A stretch of 64,000 nucleotides of DNA, taken from the NCBI GenBank assembly GCA_002197995.1, contig NGZR01000004.1:4960001-5024000 (forward strand), read 5' to 3'. Both the position numbers and the translations under genes were made by a program. This document shows positions 46,213 to 57,630 of this stretch, piece after piece. Position 1 is the stretch's first letter. The number at the start of each line of letters is the position of its first letter. Source of the stretch: Gaeumannomyces sp. JS-464. Its lineage: Eukaryota; Ascomycota; Sordariomycetes; Magnaporthales; Magnaporthaceae. The notes beneath the pieces are model-generated. The model had not been told where the DNA came from. It did not search any database and saw only the letters and a list, made by a program, of their open reading frames with translations.

Positions 46213-48228
46213 CTATAGCAAGCTGCCTCCAACCTGCTTGCTCCACAGCTCCGCGTACCTTCCCCTCATCGCGAGCAGCTCCGCGTGCGTGCCGCTTTCG
46301 ACGCAGCGGCCCTGGTCCATGACCATGATGCGGTCGGCGCCGACGATGGTCGACAGGCGATGCGCGACGACGAGCGTGGTGCGCGCGCGGCGGCGGCGGA
46401 ACGCGTCGAGGGCGCGCTGGATCTCCTCCTCGGTGCGCGAGTCGACGGCGCTCGTGGCCTCGTCGAGGACCAGCACGGGCGGGTCGCGCAGCAGGGCGCG
46501 CGCCAGGGCCAGGCGCTGCGCCTCGCCGCCCGACAGCTTGACGCCGCCCTCGCCGACGCGCGTGGCGTAGCCGTCGCGGAAGGACAGGATGCGGTCGTGG
46601 ATGGCGGCGGCCGAGCAGGCGGCGAAGACGTCGGCGTCGGTGGCGTCGAGGCGCGCGTACCGCACGTTGTCGAGGATGGTGCCGTCGAAGAGCTGCGCCT
46701 CCTGCGGCACCACGCCGAAGGCGCCGCGCAGCGACTCGAGCGTCACGTCGCGCACGTCGCGCCCGTCGATCAGCACCCGCCCGCCCGTGACGTCGTAGAA
46801 GCGCAGCAGCAGCTTGACCATGGTGGACTTGCCCGCTCCTGACGCGCCCACGAACGCGACCGTCTCGCCCGGCGCGGCCGAGAAGTTGAGCCCCGCCACG
46901 GCCGCCTGCCCGCGCTCGCCACCGTCGTACTCCAAGCTGACGTCCTCGAATTTGACGTGGCCCTGGACGGTACCGCCGTTGTCGCCGCCGAGCTCGCCCG
47001 CGCCTGGCCGGTCGGCAATGCTAGCCTTGGTCTGCAGCAGCGCCAGCAGCCGCTCGGCGTCGATCAGGTCGGACAGCAGCTGGCGGTAGTCGTGCATGAG
47101 GAACTTGAGCGGCCAGAACAGGTAATGCCAGTAGTCGAGGAAGAAAACAAAGTCGCCGGGGCTGGCGTTGCCGTCAGCGACGCGGCGCAGCACCATGGCC
47201 GCGAGTCCCGCAAACGTCAGGGGCTCGAAGGCCTCGAGCACGCCCTCGATGCCCGAGTCGAGCAGCGTCCAGCGCCACTCGGCCCGCAGGCGGGCGTCCA
47301 CGGCGGCGCCGAATCGGCGGTTCTCGAAGCCCAGCGCGCCGAAGAGGTGCGCCGCCGCCCAGCCCTGGATGGCGCCGTGCATGACGCGGGCCTCCTCGCG
47401 CTCGGCGCGCGCCATCGCCCGGCGCGGCGCGATCCGCCACTTCGTCGACGTCCAGGCCTCCAGCACCAGGAACGCCGCGAAGGCGCCGGCGGTGGTGCCG
47501 GCCAGGGGGGCGCCGAAGCGCGCGTACAGCACCCCCGCGGCGATGGCCAGGTCGATGACCGTGGGCAGCACCTCGGTGGCGGCGCGCTCGAGCACGCGCA
47601 TCAGCGCGCCACCCTGCTCGACCGCCTTCATGACCTCGGCGGCGTCGCTCTCGGCGTGGAAGTCCATCGGCAGCGCCATGACGTGCGCAAAGGCGGCCTT
47701 GGCGACGGCGCGCTCCGAGAACTGCCGCACCGGCACCTTTGCCAGGCCCAGCACCAGGCCGATGCCGGACTCGCCCCCGAGGACGCTCAGCAGCAGCCAG
47801 ACGGCCAGCTCGCGGTACGGCGGGTGCCCGTTGCCGGCGAGAAGCCCGTTGGCCACCGCGCCCAGCTGGGTCGGGATCAGCACGTAAAGAACTCGCTGTG
47901 CTGCCAGGCACACCATGCAGACCGCGATGCAGAGCTGCACCTTGAGGTCGCCGCGTGGTATTAGGTATGGCGCGAACACGTAAAAGTCTTTGAGGTAGCC
48001 CCACCAGCCGCCCGTCTCTTTTAGCCGCCGGGCCCGGCGCTTTTCCATGGCGACCTCGTCGTCTTCGCTATCGTCCTCGTCATCAAATTCGCTACCCATT
48101 TCCTCCTCAGGATCGGTAACCTTCTTGGAGCGGTCGTTGATCGCCCCGCCGTCGGGGGATGCTGGCCTGCCCCGGCGCAGTAGCGGCTCTTGCTCCGCGG
48201 ACCGGGCAGCCTCGACGTCGTCATCCAT
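46213..48228 (-). CDS. ABC half-transporter, HMT1/ABCB6-ATM1-like
   Basis: Intact single-exon gene, 671 residues. Start at 48228 ('MDDDVEAARSAEQEPLLRR'). The acidic N-tail has Asp/Glu clusters. A transmembrane domain (about residues 75-390) precedes one nucleotide-binding domain: Walker A 'GASGAGKST' (about 461), Q-loop 'VVPQEAQLF', signature 'LSGGEAQR' (about 560), Walker B 'VLVLDEATSAVDS' (about 582) and H-loop 'VVAHRLSTI'. The order TMD-NBD and the sequence place it with heavy-metal-tolerance factor Hmt1 and ABCB6/ATM1 half-transporters, which work as homodimers at the vacuolar or mitochondrial membrane and move thiol-metal conjugates. The five extra N-terminal TM segments of canonical Hmt1 are not all evident, so the protein looks short for Hmt1. 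Substrate unproven. Confidence 0.9.
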   Translation of the reverse strand: MDDDVEAARSAEQEPLLRRGRPASPDGGAINDRSKKVTDPEEEMGSEFDDEDDSEDDEVAMEKRRARRLKETGGWWGYLKDFYVFAPYLIPRGDLKVQLCIAVCMVCLAAQRVLYVLIPTQLGAVANGLLAGNGHPPYRELAVWLLLSVLGGESGIGLVLGLAKVPVRQFSERAVAKAAFAHVMALPMDFHAESDAAEVMKAVEQGGALMRVLERAATEVLPTVIDLAIAAGVLYARFGAPLAGTTAGAFAAFLVLEAWTSTKWRIAPRRAMARAEREEARVMHGAIQGWAAAHLFGALGFENRRFGAAVDARLRAEWRWTLLDSGIEGVLEAFEPLTFAGLAAMVLRRVADGNASPGDFVFFLDYWHYLFWPLKFLMHDYRQLLSDLIDAERLLALLQTKASIADRPGAGELGGDNGGTVQGHVKFEDVSLEYDGGERGQAAVAGLNFSAAPGETVAFVGASGAGKSTMVKLLLRFYDVTGGRVLIDGRDVRDVTLESLRGAFGVVPQEAQLFDGTILDNVRYARLDATDADVFAACSAAAIHDRILSFRDGYATRVGEGGVKLSGGEAQRLALARALLRDPPVLVLDEATSAVDSRTEEEIQRALDAFRRRRARTTLVVAHRLSTIVGADRIMVMDQGRCVESGTHAELLAMRGRYAELWSKQVGGSLL

Positions 48229-49320
48229 CGTAAATTGGAGATATGTGTACTGACAAGGCTGCAAAAGTGGAGTGGAAAACAAATGGAAATGGTTGCTGAA
48301 TAGGTGGTTATCAAAAAACAATTAGTAGTATCGGCTATCGGAAGACTGAAAGTAAACGGAGGAATGCTCGATGCACTTATAAGCCATCCGCCCCTGTTGA
48401 TCATCTCAAAATGATACATAATTGCCATTTTGGGCTTGGCCGCGCGGCAGCGCTTGTTGGACACCCGATGACTCAGATATTCGTTGCTTAGTTCGTTTTG
48501 CATCGTCCGGAGGCGCAGCCTCGTTCGTCGTCGGGGTCCGCGGTCGGGCTGTGGTGGGTACCCCTAGGTCCAGCGCGGCGAAAGTTCCACGCATGTGTGT
48601 GGGCCGGGCCGGGCGGGCCTATTGAATTGTCACTTGCACTGCACAAGAACGAGCCAGAGCGAGAGAGGCGACGAGAAAAGGCAGTTCCATGGCGGCAAAG
48701 CATGCAAACGGCATCTATCAAAGCAACGGTATCACCTAGCATGATGGTGTTCTACACGCCCATGGTATCAATGACGCCGCTGCGCCCAACCAAAGGGACA
48801 TCCCTACCCAGCCACGGTTGGCTTTCCGGCGACGCCATCCTCGACGCGTTCGCCAAGTGCAACATGGATGTCACGGACGACTCTATCACGGACCACAAAA
48901 GGGGAGACTACGTAAAAGGGCTTGGTGAAAAGAAAAGAGAGCGCAAGATGGAGAGGCGGCTAGGGTCGAGCGAGTCGTTTTAGCAGCCGAGGCCAAATCC
49001 CTAACCGCTAAACAATTGTTTTGCTGCAGATCAGGCACGCCATCGGCTCTACCCACTTTTTTTCGCCGCCCTGGCAAGGGTTTTGTCGATTCAGTCCAGC
49101 ACTGCCTCGCCGCAGACCAAACCCGCCGCCGCCGCCCGAGATTGGGAGACAGGCGCAGCCGGGCACCCCGAAGGCATCCCAGACGCTCGTGATTTGTTCA
49201 CCGAGTCGCTGCAAAAGTGGCTCTGGATTTGCTTACGAAGGCGGGAAATGCACGCGCCCAAAACGAGCATGTGAGGCGCCATGTCCAGGAGCTGAATCGA
49301 TGAATCGTCAAGGGAGCGCA
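48229..49320. other. Intergenic, no gene supported
   Basis: Includes the ABC gene promoter. A plus-strand frame ending at 48983 contains 'LPSHGWLSGDAILDAF' and a basic coiled tail, but start and family are unclear. Confidence 0.4.
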
Positions 49321-49935
49321 GCTGGGTCAGAAAGCGACCAGCCCGTAGTGGATCAATAAAGGGTCCTCGTCCTCATCCCGCGCGGGCCTCTCCACGAGAT
49401 CTTTAGCACACGCTTGGCCGCATGGTCCGTTACCAAGCGCGTACTTGGGATGCATAAATTCGGGGTTATACAGCCTGTCGCAGTCGGGACTCGGACGGAA
49501 GTACTTCTTTTGCAGCATGAGGTATTTGGCGAAGACTTCCCCCGTCCGGGCCTCGAGGCCGTTGCCCTCCCGCTCGTGCTTTATTTCGAGTAGCTGGAGC
49601 GCGATAAGCAGGACTCGCGGGGTGGGCTCAAAAACCCGGTCTGCCGGAGTTCCTGGCCTTGGATCGTTTTCCCAAAATCGTGTTAAACCACATCTCCATG
49701 GCTGGGACCCGAACGGCTAACGACGACGTCGCCGAGGCGAGCACCGTGCTTGGGACTAGGGCCCTGCCGCCGGTGCCGACCATAAGACCGAACCGAATGT
49801 CGGGAAAGGCGCGCAGCATGTCTTTGGCGACGCCGGCGGCAAAGGCGGACCAGAGGCAGCGGAGCGACGGGACGTGCCGGTGTTCGAGGCTGGAACGGAC
49901 GGAAGGTCTAAACGAGCTCGCGAATCAAGGGTTAA
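49321..49935 (-). pseudogene. Remnant of a PNP/UDP-phosphorylase-like domain
   Basis: Minus-strand pieces match the purine/uridine phosphorylase domain often placed at the N-terminus of fungal NLR and ankyrin proteins: 'VAKDMLRAFPDIRFGLMVG' (about 49830-49770), then, after frame breaks and stops, 'YFRPSPDCDRLYNP' (about 49500) and 'PLLIHYGLVAF' ending at 49327. The order is correct for the family. The intervening core is scrambled and the downstream 'ASGNQ' and active-site part is missing. Several frame changes plus stops and missing parts indicate a dead gene. It may be all that remains of an NLR-type receptor gene. Confidence 0.6.
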
Positions 49936-49977
49936 AACACCGAACCTCCTCGACGGCGTAGCAGGGTCAAGGCGGCG

Positions 49978-50682
49978 ATGCCCAGAACGCCGGACCACCT
50001 GCTGCGCAGCGATACGCACAACCACAGAGTTGTTCCTGAGAGGCGGTCCTTGAGGGAACCCGCAGCAGGGCAGCGGAAGCAGGCACCGCGGGGCCGAAGG
50101 GGCGAGGCGGCAACATGTTTGAGCCGCGGAGGGTCCCAAAAGGCGGTTCCGCTAGGCGCAAAGAATAGTCGGCAAAGGTATAACGCGGGTGAGCTGTTTG
50201 AAGAGCGGGCCCGCGGGGGAACGACGCTGGCCTTCCCAAGCCGCTCCAGCTGGCGCTGCGCGTTACCAGCACACTCGGAGCTGCTCGCCGATCTTCTCCT
50301 GCTCGCTTTCGCCGGCGGCCTCCTGGGCCAGACCCAGACGATTGACGAGCGCGCCCGAGGTGTCGCAAGAGCGGTCGGCATGGCGGCACTCGTAGCACCC
50401 TCCTCCCGCTCCCCACGCCCGCTGCGCAGCAAGTGATCCCGCCTCCTGGCCAGCGCCGGCCGGACCCTCGCCATCGACGAGATCCTGCGCTTTGAACTCC
50501 GCCTCCCAGGCTCGCTCGGCCTTCAGTCCGTCCCGGCCTCGAACATGCTCTCATCTATTCGCTCCGCTGCCTCTAGTCCTGTGCGTGAAATCTCTGCCCC
50601 GCTCAAAGCATATGGCATCCGCTTGCTGGTCCCGCCAGAGACTGGCCCCTGGCACTGCCGGACACGAGGTCTCTTGAGCCGA
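49978..50682 (+). pseudogene. Degenerate open frame with one internal stop, unknown product
   Basis: A plus-strand frame stays open from 49978 to 50682 apart from a TGA at 50434-50436. It includes 'ELLADLLLLAFAGGLLGQTQ', 'VARAVGMAALVA', then after the stop 'ASAGRTLAIDEILRFELRLP' and 'LKAYGIRLLVPPETGP'. Hydrophobic helices of this sort occur in many proteins and I do not recognise the family. It overlaps the opposite-strand phosphorylase remnant only marginally. Confidence 0.25.
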
Positions 50683-50689
50683 TGAAGGG

Positions 50690-50852
50690 CCTGTGGCGTC
50701 CGATACAATCTGTCCTCACTACATTGCAGAGACGTATAACGTATTCCACAACGAAAAGCACAAGTGGTACTATATTTCGGACCAGTCACCTAACGAGGCC
50801 TTCGTCTTCAAATCGTTCGATTCAAAGTCGGGCATCTCTGCAGATGGGTAAT
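50690..50852 (+). pseudogene. Fragment of a CmcJ-like hydroxylase/methyltransferase-related protein
   Basis: One short frame contains 'GETYNV'-type and 'W-Y-Y' blocks in the order found in fungal CmcJ/AsaB-like proteins of secondary-metabolite clusters. Here they read 'AETYNVFHNEKHKWYYI', 'DQSPNEAFVFKSFDSKSG' and end near 50852. Only about 50 of some 280 residues are present, so it is a relic. Upstream sequence (50437-50682) may belong to it but does not match well. Confidence 0.55.
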
Positions 50853-51130
50853 GCTGGCAGAAAGGATTAGAGAAGCAAGACGTCACGGTTGGAACCCACG
50901 CAGGCTAACCACTTCCGCCATAGTGTGCGCTCATGCGTCATTCGAGCTGTCGCCGAAGGACCAAGGCCGGCGACAAAGCATGGACACCATTGTCTTGGTT
51001 GTTTATCCAGAGGAGGGATAACTACTGGTAAGGCTCCAGGGGAAGGCAGGTACCCGTAAGGAGGCAAATATTTAGGCAGAGGAAACGGGATTGGTGGCTA
51101 CCGTCAGCCATTTTGCCATATTTTTAATCT

Positions 51131-52664
51131 TTAATAACCCAACAGTGTACTTATCTTGCATCTGAGACGAAATGAACGACAGTAAAAGAGGGGGGCCGTA
51201 CCGAGGACGCTGCAGTAAAGGTATTTCTCTTGAGAAAGAGTGAACTTGGACATGTCAATGTCTGGCTTTTCTCCCCTGACCACTTGGGCCATCAGCCTCC
51301 CACTCCCCATTCCAAGCGCGACCCCGTAGGATCCGTGGCCGCAGCAGGCAAAGACGCCCGGCGAGCTATGGCCCTTGGCCACTCGATTTCTTCCCAGGCG
51401 GCTATAGGGAATACCGCTGATCAGAGGCAGCTCGCTCGCCCTGAAAGGCCGAAAGGCTCGGCCTGTAGCCACGAGTGACAGGTCGACGGCCTGCTCTCTA
51501 CCATCAATACCCTTCTTCTCGTCACCGCTGCTGCTACGGATGAAGCGGCGAGAGAACCGAATGAGGTCTGAAACGACCTCGTCGTCCGGCTTGTCCTCCT
51601 TGGTCGGGGAGTCGGGGAGGACGGCGGTGAAGTTCCTGCGGCCGCAGACCCAGATCGTGCCGTCATTGCGGCCGGCGTACTCGAGCTTCTCGCCAATCAC
51701 ATCGTCGAAGAAGACGACGGCGGTGGATTTGTCGTCTAGCTGGTTCTCGTTCCGGAACAGCGCCCAGTCGCCCGCGTTGGTGGACGGCCCGAGATCGACG
51801 GCGGAGCCCGGAAACAAGGTCTCGAGGAGGGACGGCGTCCAAGGCCCGGCGGCGAGGACGACCTTGCGACAAGGGACGACCCACTCGTCGCCGTGTTTGT
51901 CGGAGCGGCACCGTACCCCCTCGACCGCGTCCCCCTCGGGCGAGAGATTGACTCCGGTGGCAGCTGTTGTCAGCTGTATGTCCACTCCAAGCTCTACGCA
52001 TTTGCTTCGGAGCCATTCCCCGACGCCGACGGGGTTTCTGTCGGGGCCAGGAAGCGAAACAAAGGTAGCAATCAGCGATTGGTAATGGACGGCCGGAAAG
52101 CTCAGGGAGACAGGAATTCCAATGGCTCACACGGTGGCGCAGACGACACCTTTGGTGCCCCAGTCGACATCCCAGTCTCCCTTGGTGGCGACCCAGTTCG
52201 GGAGGGCGTCTTCATCCTTGCCGTCTCCCGGCACGACCGGGAAGAAGGATTGGGGTCGATATCCCGTGTCCTTGACGAATCCAGGGTCCGCCTTGGCCAA
52301 TTCCTGCTAGCGTTCGAACTAGTACTTGCCCAGGCGGATGAGGTCCGAGTCGTGAAAATCGTAGTGGCAGCACCCCGTTGTGGGACGACGCGGCGCCGAA
52401 GATCGAGGGGCTGGCTTCGAGGACGGTGATTCTAGTTCCCGGGCGGCAGTCCTTTGCCAGACTGTAAGCGGTGCAGAGTCCTATGACACCGCCGCCGATG
52501 ACAACGACCGCATGCTTGTCGACATCATCCCGGCGCCTTGAGCAATCACGGGTCACGGATTCCTCGACTCCGCAGCAGAGTATCAAGCGGCGACAGGTGG
52601 ATGCGAGAGAGGAAGCCCACGACTGGATAGGCATAGCACTAGACACTGCGGGGTGAGTTGTCAC
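51131..52664 (-). pseudogene. FAD-dependent oxidoreductase (DAO/TDA3-like) with two in-frame TAG stops
   Basis: A minus-strand D-amino-acid-oxidase-fold protein. The N-terminus has the Rossmann dinucleotide motif 'VVVIGGGVIGLCTAYSLAK' and 'ITVLEAS'. The C-terminal half (51985-51131) is intact: 'KVVLAAGPWTPSLLETLFPG', 'FRASELPLISGIPY', 'FACCGHGSYGVALGMGSG'. Between them, in the stretch equivalent to 'HDSDLIRLGKY-stop-FER-stop-QELA', both stops (52319-52321 and 52307-52309) sit where tryptophan is expected. TGG to TAG is the change RIP makes on the other strand (CpA to TpA). There are further frame changes near 52430 and around 52130. The enzyme would oxidise an amine or amino acid; substrate unknown. 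I judge the gene inactive. Confidence 0.7.
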
Positions 52665-55600
52665 AGGCCCCGCGGGACCTTGCTGAGAACACTGATGTGG
52701 ATTTCTGATTGAACCTGAGCCGACCGATCCGATCGCTGGGTTGGCACCTGGGCCTCGGACAATTTGGGATTTTGCTAGGAAAAAAGAGCAATTAGTGATC
52801 AGAATGGCGGGGATGCGGACGCCCCCAAAAAAATAAATGGGCGGTCTGGCGATCGACCAGACGGCCTGGGTGCGGGATCATAGGGTTAGGGTCCAGATCC
52901 CATCCGTACCGAAAACACCCTCACTGGTTTGATCAGGTACCTAGAGGAGAGCGGGCGGGATCGCATATATTCTAGTGGGCATAGTCGTATGTTCTGGTCA
53001 GTCGGAGGAATGCACCATATCTGGCAGCTCTTCGGTCTCCACGCAATCAGGATGGTACCAGCAGAAGCCAAGGATCTAGCCAGGATAATTCTGAAGCCAA
53101 CAGCGGCGAGGTACTGTATTTCATCCGTATATCCATACCCTCTTCTCTCCTCGCTCTATGCTTCTCCCGGTCTTGGCCTAGTGCATACACCGGGGTCATC
53201 TCTCCTCAGTATCCTCGACGACGCAGAATGGCAGCTGCAACTGCAAAAAAGACTGCGATGTGGCGTCGGTTGGTCGTCCCATGCCTGCTCCTGCCCGATG
53301 CTCTCGGTGGCTCTGAAGCCCGTGATCGTATTTTGTGAGCAGGAGACTTCGTTTGCAAAAGGAACTTACATAGGACTTTGAGCCGAAAGGCAAACTTTGC
53401 CGAACAACAGCTTGATGACCGAAGCCGCTGGTGACGAAACTGGGTATGCCCGAGAACTGATGGGCGCCAGTTGGCATGCTGGAGCTGCCGAAGAGCACGC
53501 CGTCGTTGTGTGCCCGGCTCCCGGATCTGGAGCTGGGTCAAGGAGCACTCGAGCCGCATCAAGTTATTGGCGAACTGAAACTCCTACACCCGTATCTCAC
53601 GCCGGAGGCTGCCTCTGGACTGGGGCAGGGATAACTGTCCGAGCGACGGCGTGAAAAAAGGCATCATGTTGGCGCTGGTCGACCCGAAAAGACATGGTAA
53701 GGTGTCAGAGGAGTCTGGAGGAAGGAAGCCGAAACTGCCTTGCCTGATAGGATGCGTGAGTTGGGGTTGAATGGGATATTTCCTGGATGCCCAAAAGCGT
53801 GCTTTATATTGACGGTCGGTATTATTCCTGCACGCTGCTTTACGCTTTCTTTACGTTCCTTCCACGCAGCAAGCTCCTTGATGGACAACAAAGCAGAAGA
53901 TGCAGGCTCCCGTCCTTCTGTCCTGTGAGGCCTTGATCGCTGGCTTGCACGCCATTTACACAGCCCTAACGTCGCCTAATTTTGAGCTCGTTGAGCTTTG
54001 GGTGGCTACCACGTATGGTATGCAGCCTCCTCTCTCCGCCGTGGGAGCTTTCTTTGTCTTGCAACAAGCAGCTGGTGGAGCCTTCGTCTACGTGCCTTTG
54101 CGTGGAAAAAGCGGCTCGGGATCGTCACCTTCGCTCTCCGCCCGCCCTTTGTGGAATCACCGCCCTCTGATTCCACTGTCATAATCCGGGGCGGGCTTGG
54201 GCACACGTACATACGCACATTGGCTCCATTTCCATGTGCAAGACTCACAACAAAGTGCAGCCTTATGAAGGGTGGGGAGGAGATCGGCAAGGGGAATCGG
54301 CAAAGTTATGGAGAATTTCTCATCCCAGGAGAGAGGCATGGATTTGTTCGCAGATCAAATTCCTCTATCCATGGGGTATGCAATGTCAACAGTCGGTCAT
54401 AGTGCATGAACTTTCTGAACGCCGTCCGTATGGACTGATGACCACGACAAACGGCTGGAACAAAGCCAGGAACCTGGTTCGGATAAGAGACAGCAGCGAG
54501 GGATAGCCCCAGTCCCAAAGTTAAGCTTGTCGGCATAAACATTCCAGCTTTCTTCTCTCGGACCAAAGTTTGGCTCAGCAGCGCCCGCCATGTCTCGCGT
54601 CTGCTGGGGTGATTGAGCTGATTCGCCGGCAGGACGCCGGGATACTCTCAGCTCGGAACGTCTCGGACGACTTCAGCATTGCGAATGGTGGATATTCTGG
54701 CATCAAGCGTCCCCTGGGGAACGTCCTGGTGGTAGCTGCAATTCATTGCAAAAAGCCTCGTCTTTTGTGATCTCCCCGCGAAGGCGCAGGAGACCCGGCG
54801 CTTGATCTGTGCGATCGGTTGTGATGGGCACACATGCCGGTGGGGTAAGGGAAAAAGACACAAAAAATTGCAACGGTGCTGCTGCACTGGAGCGGCGTCT
54901 CTGACACAAGGTAGCATTTCCAGAAAACGTGATATCGAGCTCGTGCATGCACATCGGGGCATCCACCGGGCGGGCTAGACCGCATCAAGCAAGTGAAGGC
55001 AGCAAAAGAAAAACCCGCAAGCAAGGCTGCCGGTGAACGGAGGGGCGCCACACAGTATACCGGGAGAAGGCGAAGAACAACCCCAGGGCTTTTCCCTTTT
55101 CTGCTAACATCATATCTTGGGTCGAAGTGGGTTTGATGCAGCATCATGCAAGGGAGGCGGGCTCATGAAGGGGGAGCACGGGAGAGAATAGGAGGTCTCA
55201 GGTGAGGCAAGGAGAAGATGAGGGGATGAGGACCAGGAGGCCTGGAACTGGCCTTGACGAAATCGGGACCAGACCGGGAAATAACGACGAGGAGGAATGT
55301 TGGCCAGATAATTATCGGCCAAAGGAGGGGACCCACGCTAGCGTCGCTCGAGGCTGGTGCCGGTTCCCCGATCCCCGTCTGCCGTTTCCTGCTAGGAGCG
55401 TCGAAGAGCCCCAGCAAGTCGTGCCAGCCCTGTTCCAGACCCTCCTGCGTGTGTGGTCTCTTCCGCTCAGTCTAGAAAAAATCTTTGACGAAAGTGGCGT
55501 CAGTCACAGGCACCCAGCCTGGCCCTCGCTTCGGGAGTCCGACCTTGGGACGAGCGACCAGGCAGACGGAGGACACCACTACCGTAGTAAAGTTTGGCTG

Positions 55601-56497
55601 AGTGGGGGATGATAATGGGGATCCAGGGGAGGGGAAAAGGGGATCAAGGACCAACACACCCCGGGCTGTCGCCGATTCGTCCAGAAGGTGATGAGAGCGG
55701 ATGGGGACAGGGGTTCGGGCGCTGATCGGTCTTGATTCGGACCTGCGCGAGCGCCGCCAGCTGTCAAGGCCTTGGTTCAATGGCGGACTGACCCTGTTCT
55801 CTTCTGTTGCAGTATACCAAGTCCAGTTTGTTTTTTGTTGCTATCGCCGCTGGCTGTTTCACTGCTGATGGACTTGATAGTGACACGTCAGGTCCCCAGA
55901 ACCGGGTTCACCAGGAACGGCAATGGGCTGTGGTGGTCATGTCGATGTTAGAAAGTGACAGCTGGGATTCGAGGGTGATCCATCTTGGCACGATCTGGCT
56001 GCCCAACTGGACGAACAGCACCTGATTGGCGCGCAATGGATGGCTAGACTGGGCAAATGCAACATTGCGATGTGGGCTGATCAACTGCAAGATCAAGAGG
56101 ATCGCCGGCGCGGTGCTGCCAGACACGCACGCAGCAAACAGGTGCCGTCGGGACTGGAGCATTCGACGTTTCTTTGGTGCCGGCTGTGCTAGGCTGCTGC
56201 ACAGCGGCGGAGATAGGCCAACACGGGATGTGCCTGGACCCACCGGCCACGGCACGACCCCATTGGTGCGGTTCGTTTGCCGTCTCCTGGGAGGTTGTTT
56301 CGTTTCCTGGATGTTGGCAGCACCTGCGCTCGTGAAACAGGAAGTTGGGTGTCGTTGTGTTGGTGCAAGTTGGGCTAGATGAACGCAGGATGACGCTGAT
56401 GTTATTTAGTATAGCTTATTTGCGGCGCGCAAGTTACGACAGGTGGCGCTCGATTTGCTGACTGCATACTGCATCCATCTCGCATGCGCTGTGGAAC

Positions 56498-56553
56498 AGC
56501 TGACTTTGGACGAGCCAGCTGACTTTGGACGAGCCAGCTGAGTTGGACCAGCC
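56498..56553. repeat. Tandem repeat, 19-nt unit, 2 exact copies plus a degenerate third
   Basis: agctgactttggacgagcc occurs at 56498-56516 and 56517-56535, followed by an 18-nt variant to 56553. Confidence 0.9.
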
Positions 56554-57607
56554 AAACTTGGTGCCATGGCGGTGGGCGAGGCGTGACGTCCGTATCTGTA
56601 GGTTCGGCGCGGCAGCCGGAGGCTCCTTGATCAAATGTCTCAGTATTTGATTGGATTTTCCTTTTTGTTACCTCCAATATACATCGACATATTGGGGAGC
56701 GAGAGAGCACGATGATGCTCGCACTGGGGCATACCAGCAACCGATTTCTGGGGTTCGCTTAGCACCACGGCCAAGATTCGATTTGTTACCCCTGCATGGA
56801 GAATTGGTGGCGTCTCTGGTGCAAAGTCAAGATTCCGGTCGCGGAGGAATTATTGCGCAGAGCATCGGTGCATCGGTGGGGAGAGGAAAGGGGAAAAAAA
56901 AATTTGAAGCCATCGTCGCGAGATCACAAGGGCCCATCGAACCACGGACCAGAAAAACCAGATGCTCCCTTCCTGCTTTTGCCGGGCGTCGCGAGGGAGG
57001 GTCACAATATCGTTTCAACCGGCGGAGCCTCATCCGGGTGCTCTGATCAAGTCGCGCGCCCATCCCCACGGGTGCTCCACGAGGCCACGGCCGCCCCTCT
57101 GGGGGTCTGGTGGTCGCGTGGACTCCACGGGAAATGGCGGCCGGGGTGGGCCTTGCACATCGCGGTGGTGAGTGAAGCAATAAATCCTGACCAGAGCCAC
57201 AGCTGCAAAAGCGAGAGCGGACCAAAAGGGGCCCCGGCGGCGGCGGCGGCCATGAGGCACCCGATCCGGAAACGGCCCGCACCTCTGGAAATTGGCGCGT
57301 CGTGATAAGCGTGATGTTTTGGAGCTACACGTGTTTGCTTTTCCTGGTAGCAGGTAGCCGAGGGATGTGCTATGTTTTACGAGTCGCGGCTCTGAGCACG
57401 ACAGATGGCTTTCGGTGGAAATGCCACAGAAGCAAGGCCCACACGAGTCGCTTCGAGACATTTTGGCTTCTTTGCCCGCTCGACGGGGACGGGCCGACTC
57501 ACGCGCATGTTTGGCTCTGACGGCTGGACTAAATCAGGGAAACCGGCCGGGTTAGGTGATGAATTCTTGTAGAGGGTTTCAAAGTCCAGCGAGGGTCTGT
57601 CAGCCCC

Positions 57608-57630
57608 TTTTTTTTTTTTTTTTTTTTTTT
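57608..57630. repeat. Homopolymer run T23
   Basis: Twenty-three T in a gene-poor region, followed by CAGGGGG. Confidence 0.95.

Noticed and set aside
46957..47964. Long plus-strand frame opposite the ABC transporter
   Set aside because: Antisense shadow of a clean, motif-complete minus-strand gene.
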